Below, piece after piece: positions 1 through 8,043 of a stretch of 64,000 nucleotides of DNA. The position numbers were made by a program, and so were the translations under genes. Source of the DNA: Gardnerella greenwoodii 00703Dmash. GTDB lineage: Bacteria > Actinomycetota > Actinomycetes > Actinomycetales > Bifidobacteriaceae. How positions within the stretch are numbered: the first letter of the stretch is position 1; each line of letters opens with the position of its first letter. Under the pieces are notes generated by a model. That model worked only from the letters and a program-made list of their open reading frames with translations, did not search any database and was not told where the DNA came from. The stretch is taken from assembly GCF_000263635.1 (NCBI RefSeq), contig NZ_ADEV01000004.1, forward strand, positions 1-64,000, written 5' to 3'.

Positions 1-1
1 A

Positions 2-124
2 CACACATGCCAACAAGCCAAAACCGTTGAAACGAAGCCAAAACATCGGCGTGTTGAAACAACGCCAGTAGCGCTCAAAAAAATCGCAATCGCACAAACA
101 ACAGCAAATACGCAGCAAAAATAA
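2..124 (+). CDS. Possible 3' end of a gene cut by the window edge
   Basis: From base 2 a frame stays open to a TAA ending at 124 and encodes about 40 Lys/Thr/Gln-rich residues. It could be the C-terminal tail of a protein that begins before the window. A second frame is also open to a TAG near 91, so the evidence is weak. The following stretch to 244 is very AT-rich with an alternating AT run and probably holds the sirtuin promoter. Confidence 0.2.
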   Translation, partial: HTCQQAKTVETKPKHRRVETTPVALKKIAIAQTTANTQQK

Positions 125-244
125 TCAAAAAAAATAATCAAAATACCCAAAATACGGAGTGTTGCACAAAAGATCAAAAACAAAATAAATAAAAACTCAG
201 CAAAAACAATATGCTCGCAATATACGTGCACACAATATATATAT

Positions 245-1060
245 ATGCGTGCTATATATATGTATATGAGAAATAGCGAGAAAAATAGCAAGAACAACGC
301 ACACAACAACGCACACCATCATATTGTTGTGCTAACAGGCGCGGGAATATCTACCAGCGCGGGCATTCCAGATTTTCGCGGTCCAGACGGCGTATGGACC
401 AAGCACCCAGAACAAATGAGCGTTTATGACATAGACGCATTTTTAAGCAGTAAAGAGGAACGCATATATTCTTGGCGATGGCAAAAAGAGTCGCCCGTTT
501 GGAACGCACAGCCGGGAACAGCTCACAAAGCACTTGTAAAACTCGAGCAGGCAGGCATGCTCGACCTTATAGCCACACAAAATTTTGATGCGCTTCACGA
601 AAAAGCTGGTAATAATCCAGACATCATAGTGAATTTGCACGGAAGCATTGGAACATCGCACTGCATGAGCTGCCACGCGAGCTATAAAACTGCCGATATT
701 ATGGCAGATTTAGATGAGCACCCGGATCCGCATTGCAGGCGCGCTCTGCCGTACCGCGGGAATATGCCTTGCAACGGTCTTATAAAAACAGACGTTGTTT
801 ATTTTGGAGAAGCACTTCCCGAAGGCGCTATGGAACGCAGTGCGCAAGCAATTATTAAAGCAGATGAATTATGGGTTATTGGCTCAACGTTAGAAGTATT
901 TCCAGCTGCCAGCCTTGTGCCGTTAGCTGCGCGCGCAGGAGTACCGATTACGATAATGAACCTGGGCGCTACACAATATGATTATTTGGCAGAGCGTATT
1001 ATTCGCGAAGATATTGCGAAAGCTCTGCCAAAATTAGTAGACGAAACTATTGCAAAGTAA
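245..1060 (+). CDS. Sir2-family NAD-dependent protein deacylase (sirtuin)
   Basis: NAD-dependent deacylase that removes acyl groups from protein lysines in the cytosol. The NAD-binding motif with GAGIS and the PDFRG stretch lies at residues 31-46. The TQNFDALH segment corresponds to the family's QNxD motif, and LHGS carries the catalytic His. Four cysteines (CMSC, then one in PHCRR and one in MPCNG) form the expected zinc site. Length is normal for bacterial sirtuins. The start is uncertain: in-frame ATGs occur at 245, 260 and 266, and none has a clear Shine-Dalgarno. The first 25 residues are an Asn/His-rich tail that is not part of the fold. It stands alone, converging on the glucosidase gene. 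Confidence 0.85.
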   Translation: MRAIYMYMRNSEKNSKNNAHNNAHHHIVVLTGAGISTSAGIPDFRGPDGVWTKHPEQMSVYDIDAFLSSKEERIYSWRWQKESPVWNAQPGTAHKALVKLEQAGMLDLIATQNFDALHEKAGNNPDIIVNLHGSIGTSHCMSCHASYKTADIMADLDEHPDPHCRRALPYRGNMPCNGLIKTDVVYFGEALPEGAMERSAQAIIKADELWVIGSTLEVFPAASLVPLAARAGVPITIMNLGATQYDYLAERIIREDIAKALPKLVDETIAK

Positions 1061-3004
1061 TTATTGCAAGGTAACAGCGATACCTTCCCAAGGCGCAAGA
1101 GTACCGTTTTTAAGCGATGCAAGCGCGTGATTTACGTCGTAGGTTGTAACCATTACGTCATGCTCTGTAAAGCTGCCAGAAGCGCGATTTTGCAACATTT
1201 TCGCACTCTGCGCAGGAATAGGCACAGTTGAATCAGTCATATTAACCATTACGAGCATGCGTTCTGTAGATTCTGAAGAAGATTCCGCATTAGATTCCGC
1301 AGAATTTGCAGCAGATTCCGCATTAGATTCCGTAGAATCTTCCTTCATCCCGCAATCAGATTTAAGCTCGCGCACAAAAGCGTACACGCACTCGTCATCC
1401 GCATCAACCAAATTCCAAGAGCCAGCAGAAACAATCGGCTCCGAATGACGAAGCGCAATCAAATACTTATAAAAAGCGTAAACGGAATCAGAATCTTCCA
1501 TCTGCTCAGCCGCATTAATATCCACATAATTAGGATTCACACTAATCCACGGCTCCGCATTATTTTTCGATGCGACATTAAAAGGCATAAATCCCGCATA
1601 TTTAGAAGCATTCCACTGCATTGGAGTTCGAGAATTATCGCGGCCGCGCTTTGCGAGCGCATTCATCATCGACTCAGCCGACTGAATATGCGCTTCTTCC
1701 ACTCGCTGCTTAAACATGTTCAACGCTTCCAAATCGCGATACTGCTCGAGACGAGTAAAGTGCGCGTTAGTCATACCAATTTCCTCACCTTGGTACACGT
1801 AAGGTGTGCCGCGATGCATGTGAAGAAGCATTGCAATCGCCTTAGCAGAGCGCACGCGCATCTCGTCGCTAGACTCACTTCCCCAGCGAGAAAGCGCACG
1901 CGGTTGATCGTGATTATTAAAGAACAGGCTCGCCCAGCCAGCATCCGCTACCGCTTGCTGCTGCTCAGCCATCACGCGCTTTAATGCCGTAAGCTTTAGC
2001 GGCACAGGATTCCACTTAGTGCCGTTTTCGCAATCAATATCCACGTGATTAAACAGGAATAGCATGTCAAGCTCGCTGTGATCAGGGTCAGTAATATACG
2101 TGTTGCGATGCGGAGAAATTCCCGGAGCTTCGCCAACAGTAAGATAGCCTTCGCGCCCTTCGAAAACTTCTGCACGCATCTCGCGCAAGAATTCGTCTAA
2201 ACGAGGGCCGTCCGAGCAGAACGGGAATGGAGAAGAATAGCCGTCGGCTCCGGCTGGCAAATCCTCAATCTTGCAACCAGCCTCACCCGGCAAACGGCCT
2301 TCCGAATCAACATGCTTTGAAATTTGCGTAATCACATCCATACGGAAGCCGTCAATTCCGCGATCCATCCACCAATTCATCATCTTGTACACGGCAGCGC
2401 GAACCGCGGGATTTTCCCAATTCAAATCTGGCTGCTTTGGAGAATACTGGTGAAGATAGTATTCGCCGCGCTTTGGATCGTACGTCCACGCGGAACCGCC
2501 AAAATACGAGCCCCACTTGTTTGGCTCCGCGCCCGGCTCACCAGGAACGCATCCTTCGCGCGCAGGTCTCCACCAATACCAATCTGCGTAATCACTAGTA
2601 GCATCCCTAGAAGCCTGGAACCAAGCATGCTCGTCAGAAGTGTGATTTACTACTAAATCCATCACAACTTTAAGCCCGCGCTCGTGAGCTCCAGCCAGAA
2701 GCTCGTCCATATCTTCCAAAGTTCCGAAAAGCGGATCAATATCTTGATAATCGGAAATATCGTAACCGTTATCGTCTTGTGGGGACTTGTAAACAGGGCT
2801 GAGCCAAAGCACGTCAACGCCTAAATCAGCCAAATAATCGAGGCGCGAAGTAATTCCCTTCAAATCACCAATGCCGTCACCGTTAGTATCTTGGAAGCTT
2901 CGCGGATAAATCTGATACACAACTGCATTCGCCCACCAAGGGTTTGGCGTAGCGCCGTTTGTGCGCACGGATTGCGGCAAGTTTGGTCTGTCAAAAGTAG
3001 TCAT
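1061..3004 (-). CDS. GH13 alpha-glucosidase / oligo-1,6-glucosidase
   Basis: Cytosolic exo-acting alpha-glucosidase of glycoside hydrolase family 13 that hydrolyses short alpha-glucosides such as isomaltose, maltose or sucrose-type substrates. The N-terminus shows VVYQIYPRSF and the DNGYDISDY segment. The nucleophile Asp sits in GFRMDV, the acid/base Glu in VGEAP, and the transition-state Asp in FNNHDQ. The 647-residue chain is longer than the usual 550-600 because the C-terminal beta domain contains a Ser/Glu/Asn low-complexity insert of about 30 residues (bases about 1255-1350). GGGGAAT precedes the ATG. No sugar transporter or regulator is adjacent, so the exact substrate cannot be fixed. 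Confidence 0.88.
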   Translation of the reverse strand: MTTFDRPNLPQSVRTNGATPNPWWANAVVYQIYPRSFQDTNGDGIGDLKGITSRLDYLADLGVDVLWLSPVYKSPQDDNGYDISDYQDIDPLFGTLEDMDELLAGAHERGLKVVMDLVVNHTSDEHAWFQASRDATSDYADWYWWRPAREGCVPGEPGAEPNKWGSYFGGSAWTYDPKRGEYYLHQYSPKQPDLNWENPAVRAAVYKMMNWWMDRGIDGFRMDVITQISKHVDSEGRLPGEAGCKIEDLPAGADGYSSPFPFCSDGPRLDEFLREMRAEVFEGREGYLTVGEAPGISPHRNTYITDPDHSELDMLFLFNHVDIDCENGTKWNPVPLKLTALKRVMAEQQQAVADAGWASLFFNNHDQPRALSRWGSESSDEMRVRSAKAIAMLLHMHRGTPYVYQGEEIGMTNAHFTRLEQYRDLEALNMFKQRVEEAHIQSAESMMNALAKRGRDNSRTPMQWNASKYAGFMPFNVASKNNAEPWISVNPNYVDINAAEQMEDSDSVYAFYKYLIALRHSEPIVSAGSWNLVDADDECVYAFVRELKSDCGMKEDSTESNAESAANSAESNAESSSESTERMLVMVNMTDSTVPIPAQSAKMLQNRASGSFTEHDVMVTTYDVNHALASLKNGTLAPWEGIAVTLQ

Positions 3005-3130
3005 ACATTCCCCATTTATTTATAAGTAAGTTTTACTGCCTATTTTGTATTACGAATAATTTTATATTTAATAGTATTTGTGATTTTAGACTCTAAATTC
3101 TAGCAGAATATCAGATATTGCACAGCTAAT

Positions 3131-3157
3131 AAAAAAGCGGCCCACAGCAAAAGCCGC
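3131..3157 (-). terminator. Rho-independent terminator after the ketopantoate-reductase-like gene
   Basis: Arms GCGGC and GCCGC around an 11-base loop; reading the minus strand the hairpin is followed by a run of six T. It lies about 50 bases past the stop of the gene starting at 4178. Confidence 0.65.
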
Positions 3158-3209
3158 GAGCCGTGCCTCCTTCTCATTCATTGCAAGATCTATAGGGATG
3201 CTCTCCAAA

Positions 3210-4178
3210 TCACTGCTGATGATGCAGCTTGAATGCAAGTTCCGCCAAATGCACGCCGTGAGTTAAGAACTCGTGAGTGCGGCAAACGTAATCATTTTCG
3301 CGACCAAGTTTCGCAATATAACCGTTGATATAATCGACTTCTGTTTTTCGGCCGCGACTCATATCTTGGTACATAGAAGGATAGTGCAAAGGATTTGCCA
3401 CACGACTTACGTAATCAATAGCCTCCAGCTCCTGCTGACGCGTATTAACCATACGAATTCCGGCACGATCGCACACGTCGTACGCTTCGTTAATAAGCTG
3501 TCGAGCCATATCCATAGCTCCCGGGTAAGAAATAAACTGACCCATCTGAATCTGATACATAGTGCACAAAGTGTTAACTACGGAATTAAAGACCACCTTC
3601 GCCATGCATGTACCCTTAAAATCTTCCGTAATAGTAGGGTTCAAGCCGGCAGCTTTAAAATCGTCTCGTATAGCAAGCTCAACGTCACTCACCTGCTCGT
3701 TTAACGCGCACATGTTCATTGTGCCAACGCCAACTTTACCAATAAAATCAACGTCGCCCGGGCCGTTCAAAACGGTTGCAATCATTGCAGTTCCGCCATA
3801 AATATGGTCATCCGGGAAGTACTGCTGCAACTTTTCAAAGTGTCCCCAGCCGTTCATTGCAGCAAACACAACCTGATGCTCTTTGAACAAATGCTTGCAA
3901 CGCTCCAACATTTCCGCAAGCTGCATTTGCTTCATAAACACAATCCACACGTCTGGATCACCGTCATAATCTTCAGGCGTATACATATTAATCGGCACTA
4001 AATGGCGGTTTTCATGGTCTCGGCTAACCATTACGCCGCCTTGCTCGCGAACCTTATTCACATTTTCATCCCAGGCGTCAATGAAATCAACATGAATGCC
4101 AGCCGTTTCCTGCAACAAAACGCCATAGCGATATCCCATAGCTCCCGAACCGATCATTGCATATTTCATGCCACTCAT
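3210..4178 (-). CDS. Ketopantoate reductase family (2-dehydropantoate 2-reductase-like) oxidoreductase
   Basis: NAD(P)-dependent reductase of the ApbA/PanE family. The Rossmann motif GSGAMG lies at residues 9-14 of an N-terminal nucleotide-binding domain. The C-terminal helical domain carries the family's Lys-containing segment (MAKVVFNSVVNTLC) and SMYQDMSRGRKTEVDYINGYI, which matches the typical S-M-x-x-D-x-x-x-G-R-x-T-E-x-D motif. A strong ribosome site (AGGAGGTG) precedes the ATG. If it is PanE it makes pantoate for coenzyme A, but no panB or panC is nearby, and members of this family also reduce other 2-keto acids, so the precise substrate is open. Confidence 0.8.
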   Translation of the reverse strand: MSGMKYAMIGSGAMGYRYGVLLQETAGIHVDFIDAWDENVNKVREQGGVMVSRDHENRHLVPINMYTPEDYDGDPDVWIVFMKQMQLAEMLERCKHLFKEHQVVFAAMNGWGHFEKLQQYFPDDHIYGGTAMIATVLNGPGDVDFIGKVGVGTMNMCALNEQVSDVELAIRDDFKAAGLNPTITEDFKGTCMAKVVFNSVVNTLCTMYQIQMGQFISYPGAMDMARQLINEAYDVCDRAGIRMVNTRQQELEAIDYVSRVANPLHYPSMYQDMSRGRKTEVDYINGYIAKLGRENDYVCRTHEFLTHGVHLAELAFKLHHQQ

Positions 4179-4386
4179 AGTGACACCTCCTTTTAGGTAA
4201 AAATGTGCTTAGGCGAGATTCATGCGTTTTACAGGAATTACGTCGAAGCGACTACAAATATTGCAAAAGCAAAAGTAAGAACGATTGCTTTTTGTTTTTA
4301 TAGCATATTACTCAATTAGCGGAGATTGTCAAAAATTTTTCTGATTGCGTTTCTTATGGCGTTTCTAATTAAAAAATTATTCCGTT

Positions 4387-4851
4387 TTAACGGTGATTTT
4401 CAAAAAAGTTTCGCAAAACTTGTGCACATTCAGATTCACAAACCGAACCAATAACTTCCGGATAAGATCCCACGTGTGGGTCTCGTAAAATATCCCATAC
4501 AGATCCGCACGCACCCAACTTTGCATCCCAAGCACCAAACATTACGCGACGAAGTCTAGTTTGTAAGATTGCTCCAGCGCACATAGGGCAAGGTTCAAGA
4601 GTTACTACCAAAGTGCAGTCAGATAAATTCCAAGATTTGCGCGAAGAAGCAGCAGATTTCATAGCGAGCACTTCTGCATGTGCTAAAGGATCATGCATTT
4701 CCTCGCGCAAGTTTGCGCCGCGGCCAATAATATTTCCGTCACCATCAAGCACAACTGCACCAACTGGAACTTCTCCAGCTTTAGCCGCTTCGACCGCCAA
4801 CCGCAACGCTTCCTTCATTACGTAAGTAACGGAATCATCATTTTTGTTCAT
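4387..4851 (-). CDS. tadA: tRNA-specific adenosine deaminase TadA
   Basis: Zinc-dependent deaminase that converts the wobble adenosine of tRNA-Arg(ACG) to inosine. The catalytic HAEVLAMK motif (His zinc ligand plus proton-shuttling Glu) and the PCPMCAGAI motif (two Cys zinc ligands) are both intact. The 154-residue length fits TadA, and the N-terminal segment AAKAGEVPVGAVV is characteristic of the family rather than of cytidine deaminases. It lies 63 bases downstream of the carboxylesterase gene on the same strand, separated by a short tandem repeat. Confidence 0.92.
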   Translation of the reverse strand: MNKNDDSVTYVMKEALRLAVEAAKAGEVPVGAVVLDGDGNIIGRGANLREEMHDPLAHAEVLAMKSAASSRKSWNLSDCTLVVTLEPCPMCAGAILQTRLRRVMFGAWDAKLGACGSVWDILRDPHVGSYPEVIGSVCESECAQVLRNFFENHR

Positions 4852-4862
4852 AAAATCGGCTC

Positions 4863-4899
4863 ACACAATCAACTACACAATCAACTCACACAATCAACT
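4863..4899. repeat. Three-copy 12-13 bp tandem repeat
   Basis: Unit ACACAATCAACT occurs three times in tandem (4863, 4875 and 4888, the last after one extra C). It fills the short gap between tadA and the upstream carboxylesterase gene. No function can be assigned; such repeats can vary in copy number between strains. Confidence 0.8.
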
Positions 4900-4914
4900 C
4901 ACAAATCGCAACTG

Positions 4915-5694
4915 CTACAGAAGTCCCGACGTAATATCGTGCAACATGAACCACTTTCGAATATCCCCAAGTTCTTCCATATGCACAGCGTGATCAAGGC
5001 CTTTGTAGCGCTTTTCTTCCAACCATGTGTGCTCCTCAAGCCAAGCGGCAGCTGCAGAAAATTCGTAAGGCGGAATCACGGCATCTTCTAAACCGTAGCC
5101 GAAAAATACAGGCGTATTGTGCTCAGCTAAATCGTCATCTTTTAAAGCAATTTCGTCTGCAGAGGCAGGAACGTTAGGAGCTATAAATCCGGAAAGCGCA
5201 ACGGATGCGCGATAACGTGCAGGATTCAAGCGCAATAAATGAACTGCGAGCGCTGCTCCCTGAGAAAATCCGAATGGAACAACATCTCGATTTTCGGGAA
5301 TATTCGCGCACACCCACTCGTCTATTGCGACTGCAGCAGCATACATGTCATAATCTAAATCTTCTCGCTGCGGCACAGCATCATGAAACCAACTGTACGC
5401 ACCTTGCGCAAGTTTAAGCGGAGCACGTAATGAAATCGCATCATTATACGGAGCTACTATTCGCAATAAATCTAGTAAATCTTCTTCGTTAGAACCCCAT
5501 CCGTGCAAGAACAGCAGCAACGGATGCGTTGGGTGCGCAGCAGCATTACCTTGTGAATATTGTGCGTGAGTTACTTTTAGCGGCTCTCCAAAACGACCCG
5601 GCACTACGTGAGATTCGCGGCCAATATGCGGTTCGTAAGAATTGATTTGCGCATTATTGCGATTTGGTTCATCGTTAGTAGACATAGTAGTCAT
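4915..5694 (-). CDS. Alpha/beta-hydrolase, phospholipase/carboxylesterase family
   Basis: Small serine hydrolase, probably a carboxylesterase acting on acyl esters in the cytosol. The oxyanion-hole motif LHGWGSNEED, the nucleophile elbow GFSQGA, the acid in GLEDAVIPP and the catalytic His in LDHAVHMEE appear in the canonical order. No signal peptide is seen. Length (259) is slightly above the family norm because of a polar N-terminal extension of about 30 residues. In-frame ATGs occur at the start and three codons later. It diverges from the sialic acid locus; an esterase beside that locus could suggest de-O-acetylation of sialic acid, but that is speculation. Confidence 0.8.
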   Translation of the reverse strand: MTTMSTNDEPNRNNAQINSYEPHIGRESHVVPGRFGEPLKVTHAQYSQGNAAAHPTHPLLLFLHGWGSNEEDLLDLLRIVAPYNDAISLRAPLKLAQGAYSWFHDAVPQREDLDYDMYAAAVAIDEWVCANIPENRDVVPFGFSQGAALAVHLLRLNPARYRASVALSGFIAPNVPASADEIALKDDDLAEHNTPVFFGYGLEDAVIPPYEFSAAAAWLEEHTWLEEKRYKGLDHAVHMEELGDIRKWFMLHDITSGLL

Positions 5695-5798
5695 TGCCTC
5701 ACCGCCGCTTGTATAAATTGTTACGTTACAAATCTTTATTTTAATAAATATTTTGTATCAAATCATTATGATTTTCTCATTTACAGCATACACATATA

Positions 5799-5825
5799 AA
5801 AATTAATTAATAAAAATTAATTAAT
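5799..5825. repeat. 13 bp direct repeat in AT-rich divergent promoter region
   Basis: Two exact copies of AAAATTAATTAAT, one base apart, lie in the roughly 300-base gap between the carboxylesterase gene and the sialic acid locus. They sit about 90 bases upstream of the operator palindrome at 5913 and may act as an UP-like AT-rich element. Confidence 0.6.
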
Positions 5826-5912
5826 AGAAATTTAAAGAATGAATATTTTGATTTTAGTAACTTTCGAATTAAAAAGCAGAGTATCGCAAATTTAGTACGA
5901 TTTGATAATTTA

Positions 5913-5924
5913 TCAGACGTCTGA
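5913..5924. promoter_or_regulatory. Perfect 12 bp palindrome, candidate regulator operator of the first nan unit
   Basis: TCAGACGTCTGA is a perfect palindrome 68 bases before the DUF4862 start. A -10-like GATAAT lies immediately upstream (5904-5909), so a bound protein would sit around the transcription start. Near-copies (10 of 12 positions) occur in the promoter regions of the transporter lipoprotein (8760-8778) and the sialidase (21463-21474). The FadR-type regulator at 17994-18785 is the obvious candidate ligand. Confidence 0.6.
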
Positions 5925-5992
5925 CGAATTGTAACGTGCTTACTGTAACATACAAAGAAAGCCAATTCAGCCGCGATTTCAAGGAGGATATC

Positions 5993-6925
5993 ATGCTGAA
6001 AACTGAATTCGTTGTAGGCGCGTACGCGTCACTGCCAAAATCACGCGAAGAACAACAACAATACTACGATTTACTCGGAAGTCAAAACTGGGTTGCCGGA
6101 ACAGAAATCCCATACCCGGGTGATTTAGCAGATTCGCAAACCCGAGAATGGCTAGCAAACGCAATACCATCAAACTGGCACAAAAACACAATAACCGCAA
6201 TTCCCGGAACAATGCGGCATATAAATTTTGATCCCGATCCAGAATTTGGCTTAGCAAGCCCGAGCGAAGAAGGGCGACTTCGCGCAATCGACTTCTTCAA
6301 AAATATTCGTAACGCAATAGCTGATTTTGCAAACCTTCGAAACAGCTGCGATATTTCGCATATTGAAATACACACGGCACCAACTCGAATAGCGCGCGCG
6401 GACGCAATGAAAAAGTCACTAGACGAGCTCGCGCAATTAGATTGGCTTGGAACAAAGCTCGTAATAGAACATTGCGACAGGTATATTGAAGGGCAAAATC
6501 CAGAAAAAGGCTTCCTTCCGCTCGAAGACGAAATTCAAATTGCAAAAGATGCAGGAATTGGAATCACAATTAATTGGGGTCGTAGCGTTGTTGAAGAACG
6601 CAATGCTAAAGCCGCTATAAATCACGTACGCGAAGCAAGAAAAGCTGGAGTGCTTAAGGGAGTAATGTTTTCGGGAGCAGGCCCAGAAGCTACGCAATAC
6701 GGGTACGAATGGATTGATGGACACTTGCCTATGGCTCCAGACGAGCCAACGTCCTTAATGACTCTTGCAGAAATTCAGGAAACTGCGCGCGAAGCTTTAA
6801 AAGACGATTATTTAATCGACTATTTGGGTGCAAAAGTATGCGTACCGCAAGATTCCAGCGTTCCAGAACGCTTGAACTATTTAAAGCATATTTACGAAGC
6901 TGTAAACGCAACACAAATTGCGTGA
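5993..6925 (+). CDS. DUF4862 family protein, predicted TIM barrel, first gene of the nan locus
   Basis: I recognise the DUF4862 family but no experimentally established reaction. The ATG at 5993 is chosen because AAGGAGGATATC lies directly before it; a longer reading from 5936 has no such site. In the 310-residue product I can place eight beta-strand-like segments in order (VVGAYASLP, GTEIPYPG, TITAIPGTM, HIEIHTAP, KLVIEHCD, GITINWGRS, LKGVMFSGAG, YLGAKVCVP), a pattern expected of an (alpha/beta)8 barrel. Acidic and His residues cluster at strand ends (E38, E125/H127, E159/H160/D162), as in xylose-isomerase-like metal sites. It is followed by nanK and nanE and preceded by the palindromic operator, so a role in processing a sialic acid derivative is the best inference. 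Confidence 0.75.
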   Translation: MLKTEFVVGAYASLPKSREEQQQYYDLLGSQNWVAGTEIPYPGDLADSQTREWLANAIPSNWHKNTITAIPGTMRHINFDPDPEFGLASPSEEGRLRAIDFFKNIRNAIADFANLRNSCDISHIEIHTAPTRIARADAMKKSLDELAQLDWLGTKLVIEHCDRYIEGQNPEKGFLPLEDEIQIAKDAGIGITINWGRSVVEERNAKAAINHVREARKAGVLKGVMFSGAGPEATQYGYEWIDGHLPMAPDEPTSLMTLAEIQETAREALKDDYLIDYLGAKVCVPQDSSVPERLNYLKHIYEAVNATQIA

Positions 6926-6977
6926 ATTAAAAACTCAATCAATCAGCAAATAAAATATATTTCTACGGATGTGACTT

Positions 6978-8018
6978 ATGAACGAAATAAAAGATTCTCG
7001 CTCTACATATCTTGCTTTTGACATAGGCGGAACAAAAATATCTTACGGATTGGTTACATTACCGGAGTCGGCATGCAGCAAAAATATTGCAGATGCGGCT
7101 GATACAGCAACGGCAAATATTGCAGATGCTGCAGGTTGCGTTATTCCGTCCGTGCAAGAATACGGTTCAATACCAACCGAAGCGTCAAAAGGCGGCGAAA
7201 GCATAAAAAATCGTTTAGTAGAACTAGCGAAACAAATCCTGGAAAAAGCGCAAAAAAATGGCAAAACCATTAGCGGAATCGGAATCGCAGCCGCAGGAGT
7301 GCCGAATAGTAAAACTGGCGAAATAGTTGCAGCAACAGACATTCTTCCCGGTTGGCGCGGACAGCGAATTTACGACGCGTTTAAAAGCATAACTGATTTG
7401 CCAGTTTATATGATTGGAGACGTTGGCGGACACGGACTAGGGGAAGCTATTTACGGAGCTGGGCGCGGAAAATCAATCGTACTTTCCGTTGGAATAGGAA
7501 CCGGCGTCGGCGGCGCAATTATTATAAACGGCAAACTTTTTACTGGAGCACACTCAGTTGCCGGTCACGCCGGTCACGTTGTTAGCGATTTGGGAGTTGG
7601 ATTCGAATGCTCTTGCGGAACGCACGCTGGGCATATTGAGCCAGTTGCGTCCGGAACTGGTCTTGCAACTTTATACAACCATAATTTGCCTGCAGGTGTT
7701 CAAAAAGCAGAAAACGGGTACGAAGTATGTGTTTACGCAAACGAAGGTCAACCGCACGCTAAAGAAACGCTTGCTAAAAGCGCAAAAGCATTAGGAGAAT
7801 GCATAGCTGGAATGGCGAATCTTATAGACCCGGATGTTATTGTGCTTTCGGGGTCTGTTGTAGAAGCAGGAAATATTTGGTGGGATTCAATGCGAGCTGG
7901 ATTTGAAGATTCTGCTTTAGATTTGGTTAAAAGCACGCCGATTTTTAAGGGAAAGCTTGGTGGCACAGCTCCGCTTATTGGTGCTGCTTTCGCCGCTTTT
8001 ACAGCTTCTCAAATTTGA
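6978..8018 (+). CDS. nanK: ROK-family sugar kinase, probably N-acetylmannosamine kinase
   Basis: ATP-dependent kinase predicted to phosphorylate ManNAc to ManNAc-6-phosphate after sialic acid cleavage. The phosphate-binding motif FDIGGTK is at residues 14-20, the second motif is SVGIGTGVGG, and the catalytic Asp is in GDVGGHG. The zinc motif CSCGTHAGHIE departs from the ROK consensus CxCGxxGCxE: the third Cys appears to be replaced by His. Between the first two strands sits an Ala-rich insert containing NIADAA twice. The gene lies 52 bases after the DUF4862 gene and 25 bases before nanE, so it is probably cotranscribed with both. Assignment as NanK rests on family plus context. Confidence 0.82.
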   Translation: MNEIKDSRSTYLAFDIGGTKISYGLVTLPESACSKNIADAADTATANIADAAGCVIPSVQEYGSIPTEASKGGESIKNRLVELAKQILEKAQKNGKTISGIGIAAAGVPNSKTGEIVAATDILPGWRGQRIYDAFKSITDLPVYMIGDVGGHGLGEAIYGAGRGKSIVLSVGIGTGVGGAIIINGKLFTGAHSVAGHAGHVVSDLGVGFECSCGTHAGHIEPVASGTGLATLYNHNLPAGVQKAENGYEVCVYANEGQPHAKETLAKSAKALGECIAGMANLIDPDVIVLSGSVVEAGNIWWDSMRAGFEDSALDLVKSTPIFKGKLGGTAPLIGAAFAAFTASQI

Positions 8019-8043
8019 AATATTTTTAAAAAGGAGAAAAACT

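Noticed and set aside
1445..1984. A 179-residue plus-strand frame inside the alpha-glucosidase gene.
   Set aside because: It is antisense to a fully canonical GH13 gene and has Arg/His-rich composition typical of shadow frames.
4915..5694. Carboxylesterase as a dedicated sialic acid O-acetylesterase of the nan locus.
   Set aside because: It lies on the opposite strand, lacks the operator-controlled position of the nan genes, and belongs to the general carboxylesterase family rather than the SGNH/NanS type.
5799..5825. Possible CRISPR-like or integration repeats in the AT-rich gap before the nan locus.
   Set aside because: Only two short AT-only copies one base apart; no spacers, cas genes or integrase.
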